DNA of 64,000 bases from Eggerthella sp. (lineage in GTDB: Bacteria > Actinomycetota > Coriobacteriia > Coriobacteriales > Eggerthellaceae), in the NCBI GenBank assembly GCA_030540085.1, contig JAUNWY010000002.1, forward strand, positions 1 through 64,000. The letters run 5' to 3'. The notes beneath the pieces are model-generated. The model saw only the letters and a list, made by a program, of their open reading frames with translations, did no database searches and was not told the origin of the DNA. A program made the translations under genes and the position numbers. Shown here piece after piece: positions 1 through 8,801 of the stretch. Position 1 is the stretch's first letter, and every line of letters begins with the position of its first letter.

Positions 1-2
1 GC

Positions 3-152
3 GGCGTTTCCGAGAGCGGTACCGAGGTTGCAAGCCTCATGACCAAGAAGCCGAGTCGATTTGCACCTGCTAATGCGTATGCGGACATGAAGGCCCGGGT
101 ACTCGAGAAGATCAAAGGCTTCTTCGATAGGTTCAATGGGTTGGGAGGGTAA
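3..152 (+). CDS. 3' end of an unidentified gene (truncated by window edge)
   Basis: An open frame enters from the left edge and stops with TAA at 150-152, giving about 49 residues. The tail is basic and ends in a short amphipathic stretch followed by Gly-Leu-Gly-Gly. The next gene begins within 7 bases of this stop, and a GGGAGGG sequence inside the last codons is its ribosome binding site, so the two are probably cotranscribed. I do not recognise the family from this fragment. The downstream DUF262 gene makes a defence-related gene plausible, but that is inference from position only. Confidence 0.55.
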   Translation, partial: GVSESGTEVASLMTKKPSRFAPANAYADMKARVLEKIKGFFDRFNGLGG

Positions 153-158
153 TTGCCC

Positions 159-1088
159 ATGCGCATTCCAGAATGGGATTGGAGCCTCATTTGCAGCGTC
201 GCCTCCGCAGTTGCGGCTGTGGTTTCCGCAATTGTGGCTATTGCTGCAGTGATTCTCTCGGTGCGCGTAGCTTACAAGCAAAGGGAGGCAGCAAAGGAAC
301 AGACACGGCTTGCAGAAGAGCAGAAGAGAATTGCCGAGAGACAGGCGGCGTTCGAGCTAGAAATCAATCAACGCGAAGAACGAAGACGCACAAATTGGGT
401 TGATGCAGAGGTCTGCGCCTTCCTTCAAAAGCACAGTACGGAAAGGTGGCTCATGCCGCTCTGCTTCGTGGCTGCCACTTTTGATAAGACACAGCCTTAC
501 TGCCGTGAGCTGTATCGAGACTTCTGTTGCCTGACTAATGAGGTTCAGTGCGCGTTATTTGAGCATGAAGGGATTTCTCTTCGAGTGGGCGAATGGGATT
601 GCAGTAAGTCGCTTTTTTCTTCGTGCGTCGGCGCCCTTAAGGAGCTGTCAGCTCGTTCTTTCCCTGACGATCATTCAAGTGTCCTGTACGACAATGGCAA
701 GTATCTCAGGCGCTGTCTTGTACATGGTGAGATGCGCGTTGATGTTGCTGCAAGAGATGCATGCTCCTCGCGGCCTTTTGGCCGATTATATGAACAGCGG
801 ATTGTTGATGTGCTGTCTGATGCCTATGACGGTACGGGGGATTATTGCCATGAGCCTATCTCGCTTCTAAAGAAGGAGTATTCAATCGCAGGATCTGATG
901 AAACTCAAGCTTGCTTTTTTGTAGCCGAGTTATGCATGTATTTGGCCATATTGGGAACATCTTCAAAGGAATCCGAACATGAATACGGCTCAATATACGA
1001 CTACTTTGCCTCTGGCGATTGCACTATGGAGGACCTGTTTCTTCGCGTCTTATTTGAAGTCTACGTTCGTTTGCTTAGAAACCGCTAA
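159..1088 (+). CDS. Membrane-anchored coiled-coil protein of unknown function
   Basis: A protein of about 309 residues. A single strongly hydrophobic segment lies at roughly residues 10-35 and is followed by a charged Ala/Glu/Gln/Arg-rich stretch (about 36-75) that should form a coiled coil. The remaining 230 residues are soluble, with many Cys and aromatic residues, and no catalytic motif was recognised. I prefer ATG at 159 over TTG at 153, because GGGAGGG at 142-149 is correctly spaced for 159. It lies between an unknown gene fragment and a DUF262 restriction-like gene. The layout of one membrane helix, a coiled coil and a cytosolic domain is common in phage-defence accessory proteins, but no defence role is shown here. 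Confidence 0.7.
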   Translation: MRIPEWDWSLICSVASAVAAVVSAIVAIAAVILSVRVAYKQREAAKEQTRLAEEQKRIAERQAAFELEINQREERRRTNWVDAEVCAFLQKHSTERWLMPLCFVAATFDKTQPYCRELYRDFCCLTNEVQCALFEHEGISLRVGEWDCSKSLFSSCVGALKELSARSFPDDHSSVLYDNGKYLRRCLVHGEMRVDVAARDACSSRPFGRLYEQRIVDVLSDAYDGTGDYCHEPISLLKKEYSIAGSDETQACFFVAELCMYLAILGTSSKESEHEYGSIYDYFASGDCTMEDLFLRVLFEVYVRLLRNR

Positions 1089-1225
1089 TCGGCTTGCAAT
1101 CTGTTCCAGCAAGGCCGCTCAGCGGCAGTCGCGAAGCTCGATTATGACGTCGACCTCCAGCCCGTCCGAGTCAATCAGAATCCGCATCATGGTTTTGACC
1201 TATATTCTTCTTGAAAGGAAAGCAT

Positions 1226-3292
1226 TTGAAAGGCGAAGAACGATATTTATTGAATCTTCTCGAGGGCACAAAGACCAGGTTCGTAATCCCCGTCTATCAG
1301 CGCAACTACGACTGGAAGATTGAAAACTGCAAGCAATTGTTTGACGACCTTGAGGATGTTATTTCCGAAGACGTAGAGAGTCATTTCTTTGGCAGCATTG
1401 TCTCCAAGGCAAATGGTCCCGACACACGTATCGTCATCGACGGGCAACAAAGGATCACCACGTCTTACCTCCTTCTCCTTGCGCTTGTGAGCAAGCTGAG
1501 ATCTGGAGCAATTTCTTCTGAAGACGACAACTTGGCCGACATGATCAACGAGGAATATCTCATTGACAAATGGCATAAGTCCGAACGAAAGCTGAAGCTG
1601 AAGCTCATCAAGGACGACCAGGCTGCCTTTGAGGCAATCTACTCCGCCGACGCAGAGAAGTTCATCCAGGACTCCAACGTCACCCAAAATTTCATCTATT
1701 TCTGCGGCCGAATCGACAAGACAAAGCTGACAGCCGACCAGCTGCGCGACGCCATCGAGCGCCTGATGATCATCGACATCAAGCTCGGCAAAGAGGACGA
1801 CGCCCAGCGCATCTTCGAAAGCCTCAACTCGACAGGCCTCGACCTGAACGAGGGCGACAAGATCCGCAACTTCATCCTTATGGGCCTCGATGCCCAAATG
1901 CAGGAAGAATATTACGAGCGGTACTGGAACGAGATCGAGAAGAACACCGGCTACGACGTAAGCTCCTTTGCTCGTGATTGGCTTGCTGCCGTCCGCAGGA
2001 AGACCCCCGCAATCAAGAAGGTCTATTCCGTGTTCAAGGACTATGTAAAAGCGGAAGCATTCGATACGAAAGTCCTGCTTGAGGAACTTCTCAAGTACTC
2101 AAAGCATTACAAGGCGATTATCGCCGCCGACTCCGGAAACCATAGACTTGATGCAATTTTGAGGCGGCTCATTCTACTGGACATGAGCGTCATGAACCCG
2201 TTCACCCTGAATCTACTCGAATACAGACGCTGCGGAGAAATCAGCGACCAGCAGGTGATCGACGCGCTCAAATCCGTCGAGACCTACCTTTTCAGGCGCT
2301 GGGTCTGCAAGGTTCCCACAAATGCGCTCAACAAGGTCTTCGAGACCCTTCACAGCGAGGTCCTGAGAGGCGTCAAGGACGGCGGTTCATACCCTGACGT
2401 ATTGAACAAGGTTCTTCTCTCCAAGGAGGGCAGCGGCCACTTCCCTGACGACACCGAGTTCATTCAGGCATTCGAAGAGAGGGACTTCTACAGGATCGCA
2501 AGCTACAAGTACTATCTCTTCGATCGACTTGAAAATGGAGACAGCCTCGAAAGGGTTAACGTTGTTGACAACCTTCGCGATGAGTCTTTCAGCGTCGAGC
2601 ACATCATGCCCCAGACGCTTTCGACAAGCTGGCAGCAGGATTTGGGCGACGACTTCGCAGAAATCCATGCAAAGTGGCTCAACAGCATGGCGAACCTGAC
2701 GCTTACCGCATACAACTCCAAATACAGCAATAGGCGCTTTGTCGAGAAGCGAGACATGGAGAACGGATTCAAGCAGTCTGGCTTCAGGATCAACGGCTTC
2801 GTCTGCCAGCAGGAAGCCTGGGGCGAGGAGCAGCTGAAGGCTCGCAACAAACTCATGAAGAAGAAGTTCCTGGAGCTTTGGCCATCCATCGAGTCCGACT
2901 TCGAGTGGAGCAACGACGCCTACGAGGAGCATGCCCTTGACGATGACTTCTCGTTCACCGGCAGGCAGATTGCCGCATACAGCTTCATGGGATCTCGCTT
3001 CACGGCGAAGACCTGGGTTGACATGATCTGCGGCGTGCTTTCCATGGTTTACGAGCTTGATCCAGTCGTCTTCCATAAATTCGTCCCAGAGGGCTCGGAC
3101 TTCCCGGGAAGGTATTTCTCATGGAAGGAAAGCGACTATTGCTTCAAAGTTGGTGAGGGAATCTACTTCAATCCCGGAAGCTCAACTTCGGTGAAAATCG
3201 AAACGCTGAAGATCGTTTTCGAGGCAGCGGGCATTGACTGCTCGGAGCTTTTGATTGAGCTGTACAAGTCGAAGATTGAGGATCCATTGTAG
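1226..3292 (+). CDS. DUF262/DUF1524 protein, GmrSD-like (type IV restriction-like)
   Basis: About 688 residues. The N-terminal DUF262 (GmrS/ParB-like nucleotide-hydrolysing) domain shows the family motifs IPVYQRNYDW near residue 20 and the nucleotide-binding DGQQR near residue 75. The centre holds a DUF1524 His-Me/HNH-type nuclease core: SVEHIMPQ, then about 30 residues on NLTLTAYNSKYSN. The C-terminal 100 residues look like a separate small domain. Known relatives (GmrSD, BrxU) cleave modified phage DNA. Here both domains are in one chain, as is usual. I chose TTG at 1226, because GAAAGGA at 1213-1219 sits at ideal spacing; the longer frame starts at another TTG (1211) with no binding site. 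The target is unknown. Confidence 0.85.
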   Translation: MKGEERYLLNLLEGTKTRFVIPVYQRNYDWKIENCKQLFDDLEDVISEDVESHFFGSIVSKANGPDTRIVIDGQQRITTSYLLLLALVSKLRSGAISSEDDNLADMINEEYLIDKWHKSERKLKLKLIKDDQAAFEAIYSADAEKFIQDSNVTQNFIYFCGRIDKTKLTADQLRDAIERLMIIDIKLGKEDDAQRIFESLNSTGLDLNEGDKIRNFILMGLDAQMQEEYYERYWNEIEKNTGYDVSSFARDWLAAVRRKTPAIKKVYSVFKDYVKAEAFDTKVLLEELLKYSKHYKAIIAADSGNHRLDAILRRLILLDMSVMNPFTLNLLEYRRCGEISDQQVIDALKSVETYLFRRWVCKVPTNALNKVFETLHSEVLRGVKDGGSYPDVLNKVLLSKEGSGHFPDDTEFIQAFEERDFYRIASYKYYLFDRLENGDSLERVNVVDNLRDESFSVEHIMPQTLSTSWQQDLGDDFAEIHAKWLNSMANLTLTAYNSKYSNRRFVEKRDMENGFKQSGFRINGFVCQQEAWGEEQLKARNKLMKKKFLELWPSIESDFEWSNDAYEEHALDDDFSFTGRQIAAYSFMGSRFTAKTWVDMICGVLSMVYELDPVVFHKFVPEGSDFPGRYFSWKESDYCFKVGEGIYFNPGSSTSVKIETLKIVFEAAGIDCSELLIELYKSKIEDPL

Positions 3293-3839
3293 CTACAGAA
3301 GAGGGTTTACAGAGACTACTCTACCCTGCTCTTCCTTGACATGTAATGTCCATGCGGCCAATAGTTGCTGCTCGCAGTTTGCCGTGACCCACCATGACCC
3401 GCAAAATTACCTCGGATGGCCCGAAAAAGCGTGACCATGCCTTCGAATTTTGATTCCAGCAAAGCGAGCTGCTAAACTCATCGCAGCTCGCCTAGAGCGG
3501 GCGTGTTTTATCCAGAGTCGGAGCAAAATGCTCACGAGTTCCTCGATACCTGCCAAGATGCCGTCAGCTTTGTCAACCTTCCCTGTTGGAACGAGCACGA
3601 TTACCAGCTGCTTTGCGCGATGCGTAAAATAGCCGCTCTTTAATCATGAACTAACGGTCGAATAGGACGTTCCGCAACCACATACGAGGAGCAAACGCCT
3701 AATCCGCATTCGTCTTTAACCAAAAACGAAGAGCAACGCTGCCGCGCGCACAGCAACAACTTGCACCCACACCTTCTGCTCAAGAACGCCATGCAATACC
3801 TGATACATTTAAGACAGCATGAAAGGAGCGAAGGCAGCC
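3293..3839. other. Non-coding stretch between the DUF262 gene and the crp/fnr gene
   Basis: About 550 bases with no gene I can support. Overlapping open frames of about 60 codons occur on both strands near 3410-3630, but neither has a ribosome binding site or a recognisable motif. The region marks the junction between the accessory patch on the left and the redox genes on the right. No terminator or tRNA was recognised. Confidence 0.5.
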
Positions 3840-4499
3840 ATGATCAAAGACATCGTAGAGAAGCTCCCTTTCTGGGAACGGCTTTCACCAGAGCAGAAGG
3901 CACTTGTGGCTGAGCGTTCTTCGCTACGCTCGTTCGAAGCCAATCAGGTAATTGCCAACACCGACAACACCTGCACCGGCATAGTGTTTATCGAACGCGG
4001 GGGTATTCGCGCCAGCCTTCTCTCGGATGAAGGCAAAGAAGTTACCTTATTCCGACTCAGTAATGGCGAGTGCTGCGTTACCACGGCTTCCTGCGTCATA
4101 GAGCAGATCTCCTTCAACACGCTGGTAACCACAACGGAGCAATCCATGCTCCTCGTGGTGCCTGCTGGCGTGTGCGAACATCTTGTCGCCACCAATATCC
4201 ATGTAAAAGCTTTCATGCTCGAAGTCGAAGCAGAACGTTATTCACAGGTAATACGCGTACTGCAACAAATGCTATTCAAGCGCCTTGACCAACGAGTTGC
4301 TGCGTATCTGCTCGCACGAAGCGCAGCTGTCCATTCGGCAGAGTCGAAGCTCACCCAGGACGAGCTCGCGCGCGATATCAATTCCGCACATGAAGCGGTA
4401 ACGCGTGTCCTTCATCGCCTGGCAAACGACGGTCTTATCGAAGTCAAACGTGGCCGAATACTGATACTTGATGCAGGAAGATTAAGCCAGATGACCTAG
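3840..4499 (+). CDS. Crp/Fnr-family transcriptional regulator
   Basis: About 219 residues. An N-terminal cyclic-nucleotide-binding-like beta barrel (roughly residues 15-125) is followed by a long dimerisation helix and a C-terminal winged helix. Its recognition-helix region includes the stretch DELARDINSAHEAVTRVL near residue 190. The Fnr-type N-terminal cysteine cluster for a 4Fe-4S centre is absent, although cysteines occur in the barrel. ATG at 3840 is preferred because AAAGGAG at 3822-3828 precedes it; ATG at 3819 lies upstream of that site. It stands just ahead of rhodanese and CoA-disulfide reductase genes, so it probably controls a sulfur or redox stress response. A possible binding site lies at 4613-4623. 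Confidence 0.88.
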   Translation: MIKDIVEKLPFWERLSPEQKALVAERSSLRSFEANQVIANTDNTCTGIVFIERGGIRASLLSDEGKEVTLFRLSNGECCVTTASCVIEQISFNTLVTTTEQSMLLVVPAGVCEHLVATNIHVKAFMLEVEAERYSQVIRVLQQMLFKRLDQRVAAYLLARSAAVHSAESKLTQDELARDINSAHEAVTRVLHRLANDGLIEVKRGRILILDAGRLSQMT

Positions 4500-4612
4500 C
4501 GCAGACCATGAAACGAGGCCAATGCCCAACCCAAACTCCTTCGGTGCTCCTTAGGCCATCTTCGCCCCCAATGCTGCCCCTTCAGCCCGTCTGAAAGAAA
4601 AACCCCCGAAGG

Positions 4613-4623
4613 TGACTTAGTCA
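4613..4623. promoter_or_regulatory. Candidate Crp/Fnr-type operator upstream of the rhodanese gene
   Basis: TGACTTAGTCA is a perfect palindrome with a single central base (GGTGAC on the left, GTCACG on the right). It lies about 60 bases before the rhodanese start and just after the Crp/Fnr gene, and resembles TGTGA-type half-sites of that family. The link to the neighbouring regulator is inference. Confidence 0.4.
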
Positions 4624-4684
4624 CGGAACCAGCACCAAGGCACTTGGCATACTTGCATCATCCAATACAACAAAGGAGTTCGCC

Positions 4685-5005
4685 ATGGGACTATTCAGCC
4701 TTTTCACTGGAACCGATATCAACAAAGGCGTGGAGGAATGGCAAAGCACTGAAAATGCGGTATTGCTTGACGTGCGAAGCCCATCCGAATACCAGCAGGG
4801 TCACATCCCTGGCAGCATAAATATCCCCCTCGACAGCATTCAGCAGGTAATGAAGAAGTACCCAAAGAAAGAAACTCCACTCTTCGTTCATTGCTTAAGC
4901 GGCGGCCGTAGCGGCAAGGCGGTGAGTTTCCTGAAGCACGAGGGATACACCAACGTGAAAAACATCGGCGGCATCAACGGCTATACGGGAAAGGTGGAGC
5001 GATAG
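4685..5005 (+). CDS. Single-domain rhodanese-like protein
   Basis: 106 residues, the normal size for a single-domain rhodanese. The family signature LLDVRSPSEY is at about 27-36, GHIPGSINIP at 39-48, and the catalytic loop HCLSGGRS places the persulfide-forming cysteine at residue 70. It should be a cytosolic sulfurtransferase or sulfur carrier. The start has a clear binding site (AAAGGAG) eight bases upstream. Two bases separate its stop from the next gene, a CoA-disulfide reductase carrying its own rhodanese domain, so the pair are almost certainly one operon handling persulfide or thiol-disulfide chemistry. Confidence 0.92.
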   Translation: MGLFSLFTGTDINKGVEEWQSTENAVLLDVRSPSEYQQGHIPGSINIPLDSIQQVMKKYPKKETPLFVHCLSGGRSGKAVSFLKHEGYTNVKNIGGINGYTGKVER

Positions 5006-5007
5006 CT

Positions 5008-6699
5008 ATGAAGGTTGTAATCGTAGGCGGCGTAGCTGGTGGCGCAACAGCCGCAGCACGCCTACGCAGGCTCGATGAGCAAGCGGAAATCATCATTTTT
5101 GAAAGAACCGGATTCGTTTCATACGCAAACTGCGGCCTTCCCTACTTCATTGGTGGCGTAATCGAAGAGGAAAGCGCGCTGACGCTGCAAAGCCCCAAAG
5201 GCTTTTGGGATCGGTTTTGCATTGAAGTGAAGACGAACCACGAAGTAACCGCCATTCACCCTGATGCGCACACCGTAGAGGTGCACAATCTGGAAACCGG
5301 CAAACAGTTCGTTGAAACATACGACAAGCTCATTCTTTCGCCAGGGGCTCACCCTATTCGCCCCGAGCTACCTGGCATCGACTCAAAGAAGCTATTCAGC
5401 TTGCGAACCGTTGAAGACACGCTGCGCATCCACGGCTATGTGCAGGAACACAAGCCAACCAGCGCCATTGTAGTGGGCGGCGGCTATATCGGCATCGAAA
5501 CCGCCGAGAACCTACGCGAACTGGGATTGGAAGTTACGCTGCTTCAACGACCAAAGCAGCTGATGAACAACCTGGATTTCGACATGGCGACGCTCATCCA
5601 CGCGAAAATGCGCGATTCAGGCATCAGCTTGCACTTGGGCGCCAACGTGACGGGATTCGAGGAAGTGGGCGGCCGCATAGTTGCTCATATCGAGAACGAA
5701 GCATCCATCACAGCTGATCTAGCACTGCTTGCCATTGGCGTCATGCCTGAAAGCCACCTGGCAAAAGCCGCAGGACTCGAACTGGGTATAAAGGGATCCA
5801 TTGTGGTGAACGAACGAATGGAAACATCTGCGCCTGATGTGTATGCAGTGGGCGATGCTGTGCAGGTGAAGCACCAGGTTACTAACGAAAACGCCGTGAT
5901 TTCCCTTGCTGGCCCCGCCAACAAACAAGGCCGCGTTGTCGCCGATGTTATTGCTGGGATGAACAGCAGCTATAAAGGCTCGCTAGGATCTTCAGTGATA
6001 AAGGTGTTCGACCTGACGGTTGCCAACACAGGTCTTTCCGAAAAAGCAGCAGTTGCAGCGGGCTTCAACTATGACTGCGTTGTTCTTTCCCCTGGATCCC
6101 ACGCTGGCTACTACCCTGGCGCCACACCGATGACCATGAAAGTGGTATTCGAAAAAGAATCGCTACGCTTGCTGGGAGCCCAAATCGTTGGCGGCGATGG
6201 CGTCGACAAGCGCATAGACGTGCTGGCCACTGCCATCCAGGCTGGCATTCGCGCTGACCGGCTAAAGGATTTGGACTTAGCGTACGCTCCCCCGTATTCT
6301 TCGGCAAAAGACCCCGTAAACATGGCCGGCTTCATGATCGAGAATCTGAACAACGGCGTAGTAAAACAGTGGCATTGGAACGAAGAACCCGAATTGCCTC
6401 GCGACGGCAGCGTGCAATTGCTGGATGTTCGTACGGTTGGCGAATACCAGCGCGGGCACATCGAAGGCTTCAGAAACATTCCCGTTGACGAATTGAGAAG
6501 CCGTCTGAATGAGCTCGATACTAATAAGCCCTTGTACGTTATTTGCCAAAGCGGCGTACGGAGCTATATTGCTTGCCGCATTCTGACACAGCACGGATTC
6601 AACAGCTTCAACTTCTCGGGAGGTTACCGCTTCTATTCAGCAGTAACCGAGGAGCGACTCGGCAGCAACAACATCATGCCCTGCGGTATGGAACGGTAA
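5008..6699 (+). CDS. CoA-disulfide reductase with C-terminal rhodanese domain
   Basis: 563 residues. The N-terminal FAD fingerprint GGVAGGATAAARLRR is at residues 7-21. The single redox cysteine in SYANCGLPY is Cys42, as in CoA-disulfide reductases that use one cysteine rather than a CxxC pair. The second nucleotide-binding fold (VVGGGYIGIE) is near residue 157, and the dimerisation domain follows. The last 100 residues are a rhodanese domain with LLDVRTVGEY and the active loop ICQSGVRS. Family members (CoADR-RHD, Npsr-like) reduce CoA disulfide, CoA persulfide or polysulfide with NAD(P)H. The preceding rhodanese and Crp/Fnr genes fit a role in thiol homeostasis. Exact substrate is not deducible. 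Confidence 0.9.
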   Translation: MKVVIVGGVAGGATAAARLRRLDEQAEIIIFERTGFVSYANCGLPYFIGGVIEEESALTLQSPKGFWDRFCIEVKTNHEVTAIHPDAHTVEVHNLETGKQFVETYDKLILSPGAHPIRPELPGIDSKKLFSLRTVEDTLRIHGYVQEHKPTSAIVVGGGYIGIETAENLRELGLEVTLLQRPKQLMNNLDFDMATLIHAKMRDSGISLHLGANVTGFEEVGGRIVAHIENEASITADLALLAIGVMPESHLAKAAGLELGIKGSIVVNERMETSAPDVYAVGDAVQVKHQVTNENAVISLAGPANKQGRVVADVIAGMNSSYKGSLGSSVIKVFDLTVANTGLSEKAAVAAGFNYDCVVLSPGSHAGYYPGATPMTMKVVFEKESLRLLGAQIVGGDGVDKRIDVLATAIQAGIRADRLKDLDLAYAPPYSSAKDPVNMAGFMIENLNNGVVKQWHWNEEPELPRDGSVQLLDVRTVGEYQRGHIEGFRNIPVDELRSRLNELDTNKPLYVICQSGVRSYIACRILTQHGFNSFNFSGGYRFYSAVTEERLGSNNIMPCGMER

Positions 6700-6733
6700 C
6701 GGTTTCTGAATTCAAGGAAACTCCCCAACGAAC

Positions 6734-6760
6734 AGGGGCAGCCCCTATTGGGCTGCCCCT
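6734..6760. terminator. Terminator hairpin between convergent genes
   Basis: Arms AGGGGCAGCCC and GGGCTGCCCCT pair around a short loop between two convergent genes. It can serve the CoA-disulfide reductase gene on the plus strand and possibly the opposing gene. The T tract is weak on both sides. Confidence 0.7.
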
Positions 6761-6765
6761 TAAAG

Positions 6766-7131
6766 TTAAAAGCGATGCTCATCTGGGTCGAGACCAGCGT
6801 CTTCCAGTGCCTCACATTGTTCCCTGAAGGTCATCGACTCGAATTCATCGAGGTCAATTCCGGCGTCCTCAAGCGCTTCGGCAACCTCGTTGCCATCCTC
6901 GAAATCGTCGTCATCTTCGTAGTCGTCGATATCATCGTCATTGGATACGTCGAAATCGTCCAAACGATCATCGTCGTCGAAATACGATTCCGACGAACGC
7001 TTGCGACTGGCTCCATCATCGTCATCGTCGGTTGCCCAATAATTGAACACCGAAAAGTCCATCATGTGCTCGGCAGCACTCAGCTTGCCATCATGATTCA
7101 GGTCGAACTTGTCCCCGAATAAGTCGTACAT
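6766..7131 (-). CDS. Acidic EF-hand-like small protein
   Basis: About 121 residues, very rich in Asp and Glu. An EF-hand-like loop DLNHDGKLSAAE lies near the N-terminus with Asp, Asn, Asp and Glu at the expected calcium-ligand positions. The middle holds several runs of consecutive Asp residues and is probably disordered. The end has two copies of EALEDAG(I/L)D-D-E. ATG at 7131 follows AGAGGGG at good spacing; the longer frame from 7167 has no binding site. No signal peptide is seen, so it is probably cytosolic. It might bind divalent cations, but its role is unknown. Flanking genes are a CoA-disulfide reductase (convergent) and a flavodiiron protein. Confidence 0.72.
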   Translation of the reverse strand: MYDLFGDKFDLNHDGKLSAAEHMMDFSVFNYWATDDDDDGASRKRSSESYFDDDDRLDDFDVSNDDDIDDYEDDDDFEDGNEVAEALEDAGIDLDEFESMTFREQCEALEDAGLDPDEHRF

Positions 7132-7337
7132 GGCAACCCCTCTTAGCGTGTATCCTTGAAACTGCACATTGGCAAAAGCAAAAATACCCGTTTACCTGGA
7201 TTTATCTAGCCAATATGGCAATTATACTCATTAAAAAAGCTCAACCTGTACCGCACAATGGACAGCATCTTGAACCGCCATCGAGCAGCTAAAACCGACG
7301 AAAACCTTACTGTTTTCAGATGGTTGTAATGACTGCG

Positions 7338-8498
7338 CTATTCAGCAAGTTCATTGGCCAAAGCGGCAATCTGAGCACGAGCCGCATCGTCAACAGAACC
7401 GCGCACGGTTACAACCGTTTCAGCGAACTGTATATCCGCCATCTGTTCCATCTGCGCACGCATTGCCTTGGCGGCAGCTGGCGCCCATGTGCCCGACTCG
7501 ATAAAGGCTACCTTTCGATTCTGATAAGCATGCTCAGCAAGGGTATGGATAAACGTATTCATGAACGGGAACATGCCACCTGTATACGTAATGCTTGCAA
7601 GCACTAAGCGATCGTAGCGGAATGCATCCTCCACGGCCTCAGCCATGTCATCGCGTGCCAGGTCGAACAGCGAAACGGATTCACCCTTTTCCCGAAGAGC
7701 ACCAGCTAGCTCTTCTGCAGCCTGCTTGGTGTGGCCATATACGCTCGCGTACGCGATGGTTACGCCATGATCCTCAGGTTCGTAATTAGACCAGGTGGTA
7801 TAGGTGCCCAAATAATAGGGCAGGTTTTCGGAAAGCACCGGACCATGAAGGGGGCAAATGCACTCAACGTCAAGCGAAGCAACCTTCTTCAGCACCGCTT
7901 GAACATTCTTGCCAAACTTGCCCACAATTCCAAAATAATAGCGACGCGCCTCGCAAGCCCAGCCTTCGGGGTCTTCGATGTCGTTCGCGCCGAATTTGCC
8001 GAATGCATCCGCAGAGAACAGTACTTTGTCTTGCGAATCGTACGAGAACATAACCTCGGGCCAGTGCACATTAGCTGCGCCGATGAAGCTTAGCGTGCGA
8101 CCGCCAAGATCGAGCTCAAAACCTTCCTTGCACACAATCTGGCGATCGGCAAAGTCGGTACCGAAATAGGCGTTCATCATCTTGAAAGCCATTTTTGAAG
8201 CCACAACCTGCGCCTCGGGATAGCGATCCATAAACGCAACAATACCCGCCGAATGATCAGGCTCCATATGATGCACCACAAGATAATCGGGTGTGCGGCC
8301 AGCAAGCGCAGCTTCAACATTGCCAAGCCATTCCTCAACGAAATGGGCATCAACAGTATCGGCAACTGCAACCTTATTGCCCAGCACGACATAACTGTTG
8401 TATGCCATGCCGTTTTCACGGACGTCGTACTGCCCTTCAAACAAATCGATATCGTGATCGTTTACGCCTACATACTTGATAGTTTCGGTTACCTGCAT
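7338..8498 (-). CDS. fprA: Flavodiiron protein (FprA family A-type flavoprotein)
   Basis: 386 residues, the size of a class A flavodiiron protein. The metallo-beta-lactamase half carries the diiron motif HHMEPDHSAG near residue 80, and the C-terminal half is a flavodoxin domain (AYASVYGHTKQAAEEL near residue 255). Such cytosolic enzymes reduce oxygen to water or nitric oxide to nitrous oxide and protect anaerobes. No fused rubredoxin domain is present, so a separate electron donor is needed. GGAGATATCC precedes the start, and a TAGAAT -10 element (8582-8587, minus strand) lies about 85 bases upstream. It appears monocistronic. Confidence 0.93.
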   Translation of the reverse strand: MQVTETIKYVGVNDHDIDLFEGQYDVRENGMAYNSYVVLGNKVAVADTVDAHFVEEWLGNVEAALAGRTPDYLVVHHMEPDHSAGIVAFMDRYPEAQVVASKMAFKMMNAYFGTDFADRQIVCKEGFELDLGGRTLSFIGAANVHWPEVMFSYDSQDKVLFSADAFGKFGANDIEDPEGWACEARRYYFGIVGKFGKNVQAVLKKVASLDVECICPLHGPVLSENLPYYLGTYTTWSNYEPEDHGVTIAYASVYGHTKQAAEELAGALREKGESVSLFDLARDDMAEAVEDAFRYDRLVLASITYTGGMFPFMNTFIHTLAEHAYQNRKVAFIESGTWAPAAAKAMRAQMEQMADIQFAETVVTVRGSVDDAARAQIAALANELAE

Positions 8499-8801
8499 GG
8501 ATATCTCCGATCCCCGATGGTTGAAACCGCCTTGCTAACCGCAGGCGACCTAATTGCGATGTCCGCACTGCCAATGGACTCATTCTAGAACGCCAAATGG
8601 GTTCTTTTCGAAATGTTAATAACACGATACGCGAATAAGCCATTCTGCCCTATTGGCTCAGGTTGAATGGTCGGTTTGCCCAGTCATGGCACCAATTAAC
8701 CCATAAGAAAAGGGAGCGGATTAAACCGCTCCCTAAGCCATAAAGCTTATTGGTTTTTCATTGTAAGTTGCTGTTGCTGCAGAATGGAAAAACGAGTAAG
8801 A
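8499..8801. other. Intergenic: fprA promoter and moaE-like terminator
   Basis: Holds a minus-strand -10-like TAGAAT at 8582-8587 for the flavodiiron gene and the terminator at 8711-8734 for the MoaE-like gene. No gene is seen in it. Confidence 0.5.
8702..8734 (-). terminator. Rho-independent terminator of the MoaE-like gene
   Basis: On the minus strand AGGGAGCGG and CCGCTCCCT pair around TTTAAT and are followed by TTTTCTTAT, a typical intrinsic terminator about 70 bases after the stop of the MoaE-like gene. Confidence 0.85.

Noticed and set aside
153-158. TTG at 153 as the start of the membrane protein gene
   Set aside because: It lies only four bases after the GGGAGGG sequence; ATG at 159 has proper spacing.
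979-1323. 114-codon plus-strand frame overlapping two genes
   Set aside because: It runs through the end of one supported gene and the start of the DUF262 gene in another frame, with no motif or binding site.
3407-3632. Overlapping open frames of about 60 codons on both strands
   Set aside because: No ribosome binding site, no recognised domain, and each is the shadow of the other. A decayed gene is possible but cannot be supported.
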